Source: Harmothoe impar | Lineage: Eukaryota > Annelida > Polychaeta > Phyllodocida > Polynoidae | DNA: 64,000 bases | Assembly (NCBI GenBank): GCA_947462335.1 | Contig: OX381705.1 | Location: 48,304,898-48,368,897, forward strand | Direction: 5' to 3' | Part shown: positions 23,870 to 36,399 of the stretch, piece by piece | How the letters are laid out: each line of letters opens with the position of its first letter | Position numbering within the stretch: the first letter of the stretch is position 1 | The notes under the pieces: generated by a model | Databases searched by the model: none | What the model saw: only the letters and a program-made list of their open reading frames with translations | Told to the model about the DNA's origin: nothing | Made by a program: the position numbers and the translations under genes

Positions 23870-26520
23870 CCTTGCCTCCCATTCCGCCTCCCTCAGGTAG
23901 CCGGTGGATACCTGTGAGGCCCATCCCTTGGATCTCAGTGGAGAGCATGGATCAGAGACGGTTCTGCCTCCTCCTGGGTCCTGTAGGGGCTAATAAGGCC
24001 TTCTGCCCGCCCATCCTCCCTCCCACACCTTAATGACCCTACTGCCTTTGATGCTGGACTTCTCCTGCCGCCCTATCACACCCGGGAGTAAGGGATGCCC
24101 CATGGAGGAGGTGGGCAAAGGGCCTCTGCAGGGGGAAATGTCCTCCTGCGGATAACCTTTGGTCTGACTTCTATGACCTTAGGCTCGACGTCCAGTATTT
24201 CAGCCTTGAACAGACTACTAACAACCCCGCACAAGGATATGAAGAGAGTGTCTAGTCTGTGATGATAAAGGTCTGTATATAGGGACCCTCGACTGTGATG
24301 TCACCTTTTTATATTATTAACGAGAAGGGGGCAGTTATAAGTCGTCCAACATCACGATATCATGCCTGCATAATGGAACACTATACATGAACGTTTAAAT
24401 CAGACACTACATGTGCGGACATCCCTGGGTTAACAGTAAATAGGTCTATAGCAGGGTGAAGGGTATAGAGGTATACTTCTGTATGCAGATCCAAACAGAT
24501 TAACATTAGGTTTGTGCATATCTGGACAAGGTTTCGCTTAACCCCGGCTAACTGTCAAATCTACCACCAAGCACCAACTTCCTGTAAACCCATGTCAATA
24601 TAGGAACGACGGAATTCCAAGCACCTGTGTACCGTACTATCAGATCAAACAACACTTAATAGGCAATCATATGTCTATGGGCAAATTGGTGTAGATAACT
24701 ACCTCCTTTGATATAGTGAAAGCGAGGTTTGCCGGTGCCGAGCCAAGTTGGCATTAGGATAATTGAGTTTGATATCCGGAACACATTAGACATGTGGTGG
24801 AATGTGTACTATGGTACAAGACATTACTACAATGTTACTCAAATCAGTAGATCTATATCATTGATATCTATGCCACGTAAAGAGAGCAGGGCTTTTATTT
24901 ATTTATACATTGTATATTCTTGAGGCATCTTATTATACAGAACAAGGTATCAGTCTTATACATGGGGAAGGGTGATCCAAGGTTACTATTCTTAAACAGA
25001 CATGCGATAGTAACAGGTCCCGACCGGTAGAGCCCCACAGCCATCTTCTGATACTTTACACAAGGCTCTTCCTTACTACGTACATCACATGATCATGAGT
25101 CATGGTCCTTCAACAGTACAGACATGGATTCGGAGATTTCTAGGTTCATGGCCAGGAGCATCAAGCTGTAAGAACATTCCACCTGTACCATGCCCAACTT
25201 CACAGGGATTTTTTTCTAACTACCGTCAGCGATAACCAACTTTCATCACGCTTGTCTGTAAAATTAGTATATGTACAGTATACATCTTACCAAAATACAA
25301 CCCATTTTCTGACTTCCAAATAAAAATATATTAAAGCAATGTAGGGGCTATTTATTCTTGCTGCACATGAACATATGTTAGTGCTAAGGTAGTGCGGACT
25401 AATCCATGTAGCGTGGCGGCGTTAATAGGCACATCATTGTGGGCAGACCTCTGATGGATCAAAGGGTTGGCGAGTTAAGCTTTTGTAAAAAGTGAAAGCC
25501 CTCTGCAGTCAGCCAACTCTCACCTCCACAACCCAACAGCTTCCACATACTATGGTAGGCTGTTTGTGCAATTTACGGGATGTTGGAGATATTATAACAT
25601 TGCGTGATGCGACTTAAGTCATCGGTAAATGTTACCAAAATGTCAAGTAAAGTGTGGATGGTCAGTAGTTGATGTTAAGCCAATTTTGGATTACATTTGT
25701 GAGTTCAGAGTCTATTCCCCTGTGTTACATACTGGTAATTCACATTACACATTTTGGAATAACTTGATTTCCATAACATGTCTGAGAATCTGGCAGTACC
25801 TCTGTCAGTAGACAACCCACACATTATTACTCAGAGCAGCTCAGAGGCTGTCTCTCAACCTGCCAGAGCCTCTCATACAGAATAGTTACCTTCCAGATGT
25901 CCCTAAAACATACACATTGAAGAAATCAAGGCTCTACGGGCGGACACACTAAGACGGACAGGGGTGAACGATGTCAGATGTGTCGGGAAAATATGAAAGA
26001 GAAAACAAGTTAATGCATCTGAGATGTCAGTGGGAACATGGAAACAGTGGTAAACTGGGACTCTGTGTGTTTGTTTGTATGTATACTGCAGGAGAAACAC
26101 CCAAAACTGTATGTGGAAACAAAAGTAACTGTCATTCTGTGTTTGCCTTAGAGGGGGTGGTCTGTGATTGAGGTTGCTAAGAAAATATCACTAACATGAA
26201 ACATCGAGTACAACAGTGTTCTTGGTGAAATGTAAATGTAGGGAAAACACACACTCGTGTTACTCCTGTAAATAAAACTAATTCCAAGCTGTTGGATTGT
26301 AGGATTTCAGTGCTGAAAAATAGTAGCACAGTAAGAGTAGCCGCGGAAGAAATTGTGTATGGCGTCAGAGTAACTAGAGTTGGTGCACCGTACAGCGATT
26401 TGTAGTCGTCATTATGAATTCAGTAAAACTTCTCATAGCATTTTCCTGAAATACCCCTCTTAGAAATAGACTTCGCCATCGTAAGAGAAAACAGGATGCT
26501 ATAGAAAAAGTGTCACTGAG
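23870..26520. other. no gene seen
   Basis: Non-coding in appearance. One GAGCAGCTC at 25834-25842. Confidence 0.45.
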
Positions 26521-26526
26521 GTCTTT

Positions 26527-27330
26527 TTGGTGTTTTCACAAAATGGTCAATTGCTTGAAGGTGTAGATATTTGTCTCACCTGGGAGGTATGGAAACAGTA
26601 TGATGGTTACACCATCAGTGTTTACAGAGGTGTCAAAATGTGGAGACGTTCAGCAGCCATGTGGAAGCAGTCTAAAGCTCACCAAGAGCCTGACCACGAG
26701 CAGCTCTTCAGCTGCTCCCATCTGCTCAAAGTCTGCTCATCTTTTAGTCACTATATTAATGTCATCATGACTGGATACTCCCTTCCTGTAAATGGGTTTG
26801 TAGCATTTATCTTTGTGCAGAGCCTAGGGTTGTATTGTCCAGATATCCTCCTGAAATATTACATTCTGGCCTTAATTAAAAGAAGTCTGTGTAGGCATTT
26901 AAACTAATGGAATACGGAGAAATCATAGACGGAACCCTGCTGGCTCCTTTAAGATGGTGTGGAGATACTGTAAGCAGGAGCTGTTGCATCAGATCTTGGA
27001 TCAGCAGTAATATGTTATGAGAGTCAGCCACTAATATCGCACCGCCATTCCACTCGGTGCTTGCTTTATGCCCGTTTAGATTCAATTGTAAATCAGCGCT
27101 TACAGATATGGCTGGCTTTCCAATTACCCAGAATGGGCACCAGCTGAGAAAGGCAGAGGTAAGAAGGGCATATGGCCCGTGTTGGTGCAGATTAGAATAA
27201 TCATTTTTGCCGGAGCCGTTGTTGAGCAAGAGCATAAATCCTGATCTAAAGGGTTGCACCTCTTGACTGAAGATGAAAAATTGACCAATTTGCCTAACGA
27301 ACCCCTGTAGTCCACTCAAATAAATAAGAA
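26527..27330. other. antiparallel open segments, possibly a conserved non-coding element
   Basis: A 126-codon segment on + (26527-26907) abuts a 147-codon one on - (26876-27319). Neither has recognisable motifs or good splice sites. The even composition of 26940-27320 is what conserved non-coding elements look like, but I cannot test conservation. A GAGCAGCTC lies at 26698-26706. Confidence 0.25.
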
Positions 27331-27339
27331 TTTTAAGAA

Positions 27340-29800
27340 TTTCAAATCACGTTAAATCATTTGATTTCCACCCCAGGCAGGCCCGAACACCTATTGGTGC
27401 TTCACAACGGGGGCTTACCATAAGTTAGCCTTGTTTTAAGGTATTCACAATAAGCCTGGAGCCCCATGCTCCCACCTCATCTTGTCACTTCCAATAAGCT
27501 TAAACCATTGTTTAGTGGATCACAGGCGGGGGTAGCCATGTCTGACAGTTTAAGAGCCTGATAACCTTGTCATGCCGCTACAATGACTAAAAAGTGGCGG
27601 ATTCCAACAGTGAGCTGCTTTTATTCCTAGCTGAGCCTGCCCGGTATACCAGTAAGGTGTGTGTATGAGTGCGGTGGCGGGGGGGGGGGGTGAGAAGGTG
27701 GCTGGTAGAGAAGGGGTAGGGCATGAGTGGCGATGAGATATTGTATTAGTGGGTCTGAAGCTAGGCTCCAATTGATGTTGACATATAGCAGGGATAGGGA
27801 GGGGGTAATGCTTGTCATATGTTGCCTGCAATCGGAACCCTACATCAGTCCTTGGGGCCTGCTGCCGCCCCGAGCTACTGCCATCCTTTATTCATAATCA
27901 AGGCTGCAGAGATTTACCAACAATATCCCTATTTGCCAACAGGATGTGTTCACTGCTGGTGTACATTATTGATTAGTTATTTCTGTGCTGTCATAATTTC
28001 CTTAGTGAGCACTACAACTATAGCCAGGAATTTGGCGCGTGCTATAGTACATGTATGCTCTATATAACGGATAATGCAGTGATGTTATACACCTGACTTT
28101 AGGATACACAGGGTATGAATGTTAGACTATAGACATATGTTTGATGGTGCCAGATTTAGGTCTGAATAAGGTATACTGAGTGTGAGCCTGTTAGTGAGGC
28201 CGTAGGTATGATATGTGAGCTGGGAAGGTACAGGAAAGGGTGCTTGGTGCAGGCATTTATCAGTGTGTCCGTGGACGCAGGTGGGGCATTATGTGTAAAA
28301 TATGATATTGGGATATAGCCCATTCCCATGATATCCTTATTAGTGACATTCATTATTCCATAAAGGAGCTCTGTCTATAGGGTTTGTAGCAAATAGGAGA
28401 CCACGATAAACCAATGTCTGCTGTGATATATCAGGTAAATTTGGATAATTATAGTGCATGCACATTATTTGTCTTAGAGGAGAGAAGGGTGAATTGGTGT
28501 AGGCTACCTGTTGTGCATTCCTTTAGACATACCGTCAACCAGGTGACCAATGTGTTAACACAGCCGTGCTTGAACTCAGCCTGCTTAGTACTATTAAGGT
28601 CGATCTACATTCTATGTGTTGGCAATGATAACCGTTATATAATTTTCAAATAACAGTGCTATAACGTTGACACAGAGATAATTCTGACCATGCCCGACCC
28701 CATGGGTAGCTATTGATTCTACTGTGTGGCATATGGTTTGGTATATACCGGTAATTTTGATACCATTCATGAAATATCTGTAATGCAGTGCAAGACATGA
28801 CGTTAGATATTTATGGGATACAAAGTACTGACATGGTGGCTCTGTCCATAACTTCCATATTCAAGGGCCCCTCATCCTCCTATAGCACCTCCCTCACCCC
28901 TACACCCCTACATCTAGGTGTCACTGAGGTAATAGGGCCTGGCGTCAGTAGGTATAAGTCTAACTGTCAGCAGTAGGCCCCCACGTAACGATCACATTAC
29001 CACCTGTCGGACACCTCCACCAATCCCTGCCCCCTGCCTCCCACCCCCACCCACCAGGCGTGTCTCATATGCACATAGCTTCCTAATAACTTCAAGATTT
29101 GACGCCCATGGCGCTAGGTCTAGGGGTAAGCAGATGAGGGGTGGGTGTATAGGTCTCATTGGGTCACCACATCACGTATGTCATTAATCATAAGTCATTA
29201 GGAATCCATACAGCAGGGTGGGTGGTGCGAGGAGGGCGGGAGGAGGGTTGACAGTATTTGAATACCAAAACCAGCAGAGCCATCACCAGCCTAAGACCCC
29301 CTATATCTCACATAGGAAATTCGATATGTATCCCTCTCTGCACTGCCAATGCTGATAATATCGGCTACATCTGATGTAGGCATGACCTGTGCTGATACGT
29401 ATGTATAACATGCAGATATTATTTTGTAAATGAAACAAATAAAATAACCTTTTTCAATGCGTGTGTCGGATGCAGAGAAAACAAGGGCACATCCCTAAAA
29501 TAGAAATAAAAATCGCACTCTATCAAGAATAAGATTCTTCATCCAATTGTTTTATATACTAAAAGATGCAAAAAAAGGGCTTTATCCACAATGATTTGGT
29601 GATGCTCAACTCGGGCGTGTATGTTAAACACTCAACCCCCCCCCCCTCCCCACAAAGATACAAGGGTAGAACAGGACATGTGTACATCGGGATCAAATAA
29701 TATGATGGTAAAATATATCCCCCAATGGCCCTTACTCTCCGGGCGACATATTAAAGTCAGTTGTGGCGGGAAATTCAGTGCAGACTTCGGGCACCGATAT
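27340..29800. other. no gene seen
   Basis: G12 run at 27679-27690, C-rich stretch near 28990-29055, C11 run at 29636-29646. Nothing coding could be supported. Confidence 0.45.
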
Positions 29801-29812
29801 CAGGTGGTCACA

Positions 29813-29990
29813 TGACCTTCAGAGGTCAATCCCGGCCGCCATGTTCACACGGGCATGGACATGCGCAGATAGCCCCTAGCCGCAGCTAACCAATCACAGG
29901 CCGCGTCTTTACATGGCCATGGCAGCTTGACCAATCAGAGGCCGCGTTAGTAATGCACTACATGTGCGGCCCCTGGCGGGCGGTGTGTAG
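29813..29990. promoter_or_regulatory. CpG-type promoter candidate with duplicated NF-Y unit
   Basis: An everted pair of receptor half-sites, TGACCT-tcag-AGGTCA, spans 29813-29828. GCCGCCATGTT at 29835-29845 is a YY1 site (minus orientation). ACCAATCACAGGCCGCGT at 29889-29906 is repeated with one mismatch at 29930-29947, so two CCAAT (NF-Y) boxes sit 41 bases apart, about four helical turns. A GCATGGACATGCGC motif lies between. This is a good proximal promoter; direction and gene are unclear. Confidence 0.5.
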
Positions 29991-29999
29991 GTGGTGCCT

Positions 30000-30600
30000 C
30001 CTAGTCGTGAGGGACATGTCAGTGGGGGCAGGTTGGGTTATATTTCTAGGAATGATAAGGGGTGGTGAAAGGTTGCGGTATGATATATTGTTCAAGGCCA
30101 TGTGAGGCTTAAATCCTCACTGTCCTTTTATAGATCCGATCACCTTCATTGTGGTGAGTATTGCGAGTGCCAACAACCAAAAGGATAACCCATTGATGAC
30201 ACTGCTGACATTTATGAATTGCACTTAAATATATTTTTTGGTAATGGTAATCAGTGGAGAAATCTAACCGTTTAGTAGTCTTGCTTGTGTAGCTATCAGT
30301 CCAGATTAATGTGCTGTTTTTTCAGCACCAGCTGTTGGCATAGTATCTTCATAATGTTAGGATGTATCATGACTGACAGCCTGTGTATCATAAACACAAA
30401 AATCCCAAGGGCAGGTCAGATTCTGACAAGACTAGTCTAAACAGATCTAGTCGATTCTGTATCTCTACATGGACTAAGAAATAGAATCTATAACATCATT
30501 CCTTTTCTGGGAATTTATAGTAGGCATCTGGGGTGTGAAATTGATTGTTTATACAAAGCCCTGCGGGGTTCGGTGGCTCTTTTTTTAACATTGGGAGAGA
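30000..30600. other. no gene seen
   Basis: A possible transcribed region next to the promoter candidate, but no exon could be defined. Confidence 0.4.
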
Positions 30601-30870
30601 TGGGTGGAGTTAAAACCCCAGTGAGAACACCTTGGAGTGGATGGTAGAGCTCCTGTGGCATGTCCCCCAGGATCCCACCCTGGTTGGTGTATATACCCTG
30701 GAGGAAGGATTGGCACTTCAGAGCAGCATTCACACCCTTGGCCATGGAGGACTTGTCTCCCCCTGGAGGCATAAGGGTAAAGGTACAGGCCACTTCTCAC
30801 CCCATGCAGACCCTGGAGAGGCTTTCGTCACCAGGGAGATGTGTTTGGTGGGAAATGCCTGTTGAATAAA
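30600..30870. other. coding-like on both strands
   Basis: Frames of 77 codons (+, 30632-30865) and 92 codons (-, 30515-30793) overlap and both look protein-like. Four CTGGAG words occur here (about 30699, 30762, 30811 and nearby). One may be a real exon; I cannot decide which strand. Confidence 0.25.
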
Positions 30871-30874
30871 CAGA

Positions 30875-32530
30875 ATGGCAACATTTCTGCTGCACTTGGG
30901 TTTGTGAGTGTGCTGGGGAGGTACTGGAGGATATGGATGGGTGTGTTAGTGATGGGTGTGGAGGGTGCCTGGAGAATGCTGTGGAAGATGGACAACTGCC
31001 CCACTACCCTCAGTCCTGCCCCGCGTCCTCCAGAGTGCCAAACACTGGCTCGTCATCTCAGGGCAGTTACATGCATTATCGTTTGTGAATGTATAGACTC
31101 ATTGAGGGACTTTCTCTAAAAGTACATTTATGTAAGCAACATCTACTCAAAAATAGACCTGCTCTGGGATTTGAGACAGAATATAGAAATGGATAGGACA
31201 TATAATTCATGGGCGATTTAGTACCCATGTTATTGACGGTTCAGTCGGCAGTATTTGGAGGAAATGGCTGTAACTTGTAGGGCTTGGTGATAGGGAATCG
31301 ATGTATGCATACGGGGCATATATAAATTCAATGCCTACCGCAGTGAGCATGTATAAACGTGAAGGGTGTCCTGGTGGGGTGGAATTGGATACATATTGGG
31401 CCATGACTAATATCAATGCGTCAGACATGTCTGAGTCCCTAGAATAACATATAATAACATGTATCTTTCGAGCGAAGCTCTGCATCCTATAAATATCCAA
31501 AGATATACGCAGCTTTTGAAGCGTGGAATATATACCAAGCAATGCAAAAGGAATAGATTAGGAATGCGCAGCGAAGATAACTATGTGAAAACATATTTTG
31601 AAGGGCATAATTTCGGAAGTGTAAGCGGAAGTGAGATTAAAATGAGTAAACTTATTTGAATGTACCTGGGATGGTCCTAATATAGTATTATTTATCTACA
31701 TCGCACATACCGATATGTCAATGTTTACATCATGTACTCCATCACCCATTCTATAGTCTCTCTGATAGCCGAATATGCATTAGATATATAGTGACTATAC
31801 AGCACTATATTTAAATGCCTGATATACATCGGCTAAATCATATAGCTGGTTGTGTATCCGAGTAAGACGTGTGTCAATTACGACGCCACTATCATATGTT
31901 TATATCCCCTAGCGTATATCTCTTTCTCACAACAATATACACAACCCACTTTCCACCTACCCAAAAAGCCCCCTCCTCCCAAACAATCCATGCCCAAGGG
32001 GAATGGGCTATGGATCTACCCTGCGGTGCTATTTTCTCCTTCATTACTTAATCTCACGTGGGTAAATGAATATAGTTCCTGATAAGATAGGACGTCTTTT
32101 CTGAGGATAGGGAGGGCTTTAGATCCTCTAGACACCACTGGAGGACCGATGGGAGCTGGAAAAACGAACCACATCTATTAGAGGCAATAGGCTCAAGGGT
32201 ATATTTTAGTATATTATAGCCTCGGTCGTGGTTTCTTTCACCAACTAAAAAAGGGGATTGGTTCTTATAATGTATATATATTGCGGCGATATCATGTGTC
32301 GCAAGAAACACAATAACCGAGATATTCTACCAGTTTTAAACACATTTGTATAAAGGTTTAAAACGGCCCACAGTCTGGTACATCATGGGAGGCCCCGCTC
32401 TTAACATGTCAAAAACACGAAATTCGACACCATTTTGGTGCTTTCTTTTGGGCGTCAGACACTGAAGTAAAAGTAGTAACAGAATCAGAAGAACAAAGTC
32501 TCCCCAGCACGCACCGCCTTCACGGCCCGA
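30875..32530. other. no gene supported
   Basis: Short frames only; 31207-31542 on the minus strand reaches 111 codons, within chance. Confidence 0.4.
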
Positions 32531-32536
32531 CGGGCG

Positions 32537-32629
32537 ATGTGCGGCCAGCTGAGGGAGCAGCTCCGGGAGCAGCTCGGGGTGCTGGAGCGTCTAGCTTCTA
32601 GACATGTTCATGTCTGTGATTTTAACTAA
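32537..32629 (+). CDS. possible small ORF with repeated REQL
   Basis: ATG at 32537 opens 30 codons to TAA (32627-32629). The start of the peptide is GQLREQLREQLGVLERL, in which two exact GAGCAGCTC words 12 bases apart (32555 and 32567) encode the repeated Glu-Gln-Leu. The surrounding 60 bases are GC-rich against an A/T-leaning background. Like the frame at 19852, it may be a chance reading of a non-coding word array. Confidence 0.2.
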   Translation: MCGQLREQLREQLGVLERLASRHVHVCDFN

Positions 32630-32934
32630 AGGCATTTGCACCCGATATTTGCGTCGCTTTTAATATGCAATATTTTTCAAATGTTAACGTTTGTGTATTG
32701 GACACCTGACAGGCATTGAGAGAGTGCAAAGGTGGAGTCTTACTCTACCATCTACATGTATTGTATACATGTATGGGAGATACAAATAGATGGCAAATTT
32801 AGTGCAGAGGTGCTCAAGTACTAGTTTCTCTTCCTGGAACCTTCTTGTAGCTGACCAAGGACTTTCTCTAAGGACCTATACAAGTCTATTGTACAGAGCA
32901 AAAAGGACATGTCCAGGGTATACCACACTCCATG

Positions 32935-33280
32935 GCGCCAGCACGGCTCAGTGGGCACCCTACTACCCCACTCTCTCAGGCCAAGGGTCAGGGGTTTGAT
33001 TCTTATTCTCCTCTGGGCTCATTGGTTCCTCTACAGTAGTGACCACTCTGGTAGCTCCTAAAACTTAGAGGAGGCTGTTGGGATTCACTGTTTAGAAGGC
33101 TCATGTGGATAAGCTCAGGGGACTGTTGTGGGTCTTGTGTGGTTGTGGGTGTCCTGATGATGGAGACCACCTGATGTCCTGTCAGACGTGGCTGTCATGT
33201 GCCAGTAGGTCACCAGCATCAGGAATAGTGTCAATGTTGGTGTTCCTTGCTGAATGCCCCATTGACACACATTGACAAGA
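32935..33280 (+). mobile_element. tRNA-derived SINE-like sequence
   Basis: A polymerase III type promoter is visible: an A-box-like CGGCTCAGTGGGC at 32944-32956 and a B-box-like GGGTTTGATTC at 32992-33002, spaced as in a tRNA. About 270 bases of non-tRNA body follow. A similar B-box and following CTCC words occur at about 23510-23535, which may be a second fragment. It does not fold as an intact tRNA. The 3' limit is uncertain. Confidence 0.45.
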
Positions 33281-33299
33281 ATATGAAGGCAAGGAGATC

Positions 33300-35190
33300 T
33301 TTATCCCATGTGAAAAATGCATTCTGATACTGAAAACTGAAACTCATTTTGATAAACGATCAATGTCCATATCCAGAGCAACAGCAATGCACTTTATTAA
33401 TATATCCTACACAGTTGCCTCATACTTATGGTTACTACAAAGTATACTGATGTCAGTTCTGGATACCCCCGCCTCTCCTTTTATATGTGACTATTCACTC
33501 TACATCAATGAGAACCACTTTCAGGACTGCATACCCGTTTTAGAGGGAGTCCGGCAATACAGTAAAGCTCTATGTTCTACACTTGTAACTCAGGGATACA
33601 CAGGGTAAACACGTGTACCCTCCTTGTGGGTGTACTCTGACATCGTGGACAGCCTGGACCCATCTGCAGGAGAAGCAGGGCCTGGTTTCTGAATCAACAT
33701 TTAACGCTGCGAATGCCATGGACATTAACCGTTTAGGGAGTGGACCCCCTAGGGTGGGGCCAGCATGGGGAGAGGGGTAAACTTTGAAGGATGCAGTTTA
33801 GTTAATGATAGACTATAAGACGTAATTTTATGTTAAATGTATAGAAAAGGAAGAATTGCTGATATCTTATTAAGAAATCAATATGGAAATAATATGTACT
33901 TGCCAATGATACAATTATAAGCATTGAACACATCTCTAGAGGTCAATGCACTGTATACAAACACAAGACAGGCTTCTCAGATGGCTTGATTAATGGCTAG
34001 GATAGTGGGTGGTAGAGGAAAAGGATGGGGTCATGCCATCTGGTAAGGTCATAATTCGCATCATGAGTGTATCGCCAAGTATATCATTCCACTGTGCAAC
34101 TCATTGTTAGCTTACTACACATATTAAGGCCTAGACGAAAGGCGGATGGTCTGGACATTTAGAGCTTGCAAGAGTGGATCCATATGCAGAGGACTGCAGA
34201 GGTTAGAGGCTGCCTCCAGAGCAGTATTATCTAGGGAATTGATCCAGGAAAGGTCACACCTGAAGAAGGGAAGGTCACTACCTGAGGGGTCCATATCTGA
34301 GGCGGCAGCCTACAATATTGTGGTATTTCATGCCATAGGCAATCCTTTAAACTACATGAAGTACATAGAGGCTAACAAAAATTGATTCTGCTCATCCTTA
34401 GAAGTCAGCTACAGCTAATATAGATACCTAATACATACAGGTACAGTAGCAATCAGTCAGTTACTCCCATTTATACCAGAGATAAGAATTTTTGAGAAAT
34501 GTGTTCCCACATTTACCTTTTCCCCTTTTAGTTGGTGATAGTCCTTATGAATAGACACTCACACCACACGCGTACACGTAACACTTAGAGGACGGGGAAG
34601 ACGCAACTCTATACCTGTTTGTCTGGGCCGTCCTTCAGCAAACACACTGGAGTGGCACCGCCCCCTGCATGTATGTCTGCAGCACTGCCGAGATGGATGT
34701 GTTGTGATGAATGAAAAGCTATTTTTCACGTATGTATTGCAGACAGTCTGTCTGGATACTGTGAGGTGTCATTAGGTATTATGTGCATGGAACTGTAGTG
34801 GCTCTCTTAGATTGAGAGTGAAAGGAAAGTGGCATTTAAAGAATAATACTGTCTGTCATCCCTAGGTCACCCCTGTTCCCAAAGCTCCTATATAGTTATT
34901 ACTTCTTATCACAGACACAGTTGCAGTTTCAATGCCATTCACGCAGGTCTTTAATAGCAGAAAGGGGCCGTATAATATAGTTGATTCCTGAGTGAGAGAT
35001 TCTGCACAAAGAGGAGAATGCGTTTGAGATATTAATATCATGTTGAACATCTGCTAGAAACCATGACATAATAGTGACATAATGGGATGACATATTCATG
35101 GTTTTATAGTTTTATAATTGCATCATTATTGATATTGCATTAAACTGGAGTACCCACGCAACACTCTACCCTCACCCTTTACGTGGCTAT
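33300..35190. other. no gene seen
   Basis: Ordinary non-coding sequence with short frames only. Confidence 0.45.
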
Positions 35191-35193
35191 GCC

Positions 35194-35241
35194 TGACGTC
35201 GCACAAGCCACCCATGACGTCACAAGTCAAGCATGACGTCA
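35194..35241. promoter_or_regulatory. three phased CRE sites
   Basis: TGACGTCG at 35194 and two full TGACGTCA palindromes at 35215 and 35234, starts 21 and 19 bases apart, about two helical turns each. This is an ATF/CREB-type array. The flanking bases are also weakly repeated, so the array may have arisen by tandem duplication of a roughly 20-bp unit. Confidence 0.55.
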
Positions 35242-35259
35242 CGCACTTGAATCATGCTA

Positions 35260-36130
35260 TGGGCTTCCCTGTCTTGTCCCCTCCCCACCAGCCTCCACTG
35301 ACAAGGTTCAGTGCCCGAGGTGTCTCCTTGCTGCTAGAGTAGAGACAATAGCATGTAGACATGTGTAGCATGTGATGCTGACATGACGTGGCCACGCATG
35401 ACTGGCCTACCAGAGTAGATCATACACATTGGAGACTCTATGGAAAGACCCAGGACCACATGCCCAGGAAGCTGGATTTTAGTCCTCGTTACTAAGTATA
35501 CTGCCTCAGCTGATCAGTTGTTAATAAACTGTAAATAACATGATATTGTCAACGTCTGTCATTTAGAGAGGGACAGTGTGTAGGTGAATAAAGCAAAAAC
35601 CACCGAGGTATAATGTAAAGAGGAGAGACAATATTAAGGCCAAAATACAATACCGTTAACTATGGATGTCGTTACAATACGCATTTGGAAGGTAAACCAC
35701 ACTTCGGTTGGGGGAGTGTGGGGGGTGGAGGCTGGGGGCGGTTTGTAATTGGATAGAAATTACAGGCTTATTCCGGAAGTAACAATATGGGCATGTGCAG
35801 ACCACGAGCTGCTGGTGGTGGTGTAGAGGGAGGATGGGTGAGGATGTTGCTGTAGGCTATGTTTGGTTTTATCAAGGTATAGACCTTTTAGAATTGGATG
35901 GCATATCGGTATACCCACGACAGTATGAACTTATACCATGCATCAAGGGTTTTACTTGATTTCTAGTAAGTCAATACAATTGTGTGCAATAGATTGGCTT
36001 AACGGGTGGAAGGGATTAACCTAATCATCAGTGTATATATCTCCGACAATGCCAGAGGGTCTTGAGGCAAACTTGCTATAAACATCATCCTGATCTATCT
36101 CCATCACGTACACCTGGATTGGCATTAGAA
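35260..36130. other. no gene seen
   Basis: Nothing distinctive besides G-rich words near 35705-35740. Confidence 0.45.
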
Positions 36131-36134
36131 GCAA

Positions 36135-36388
36135 CACAGAGATAAGAAACAGTGTCAAAAGGGAGTCCAGGTTGTCTCCAGAATCGCCTAAGGGAGCCGA
36201 GGTGATTCTCTGGCTGACCTAAGGGAGTCACCTGGGGGAGTCATATGACCCACAGAGCTATATGACGCCCCAAGGTGACTCCCTTAGGTCAGCCAGAGAG
36301 TCACCTCGGCTCCCTTTTGCGACCTGGACTCCCCTAGAGAGGGGAGTCATTCTGGAGGAAATCTTGACTTCCTTTTGACGCTCTGTGA
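36135..36388. repeat. long near-perfect hairpin (fold-back element)
   Basis: Left arm from about 36154 to 36247 and right arm from about 36257 to 36379 are inverted copies. Both carry GGAGCCGAGGTGA, TCTCTGGCTGACCTAAGGGA and GTCAAAAGG in mirror order, around a loop of about a dozen bases (GACCCACAGAG region). The right arm has an extra block (about 36318-36350) that is itself a mini-hairpin (CTCCCCTAGAGAGGGGAG). The word AAGGGAGTC or its complement recurs at least six times. Transcribed, it would form a stem of more than 80 pairs. No frame is present. Confidence 0.85.
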
Positions 36389-36399
36389 AATGATGTGGG

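Noticed and set aside
26876..27319. 147-codon minus-strand open frame
   Set aside because: No motif and an overlapping + strand frame; kept only as a possible conserved non-coding element.
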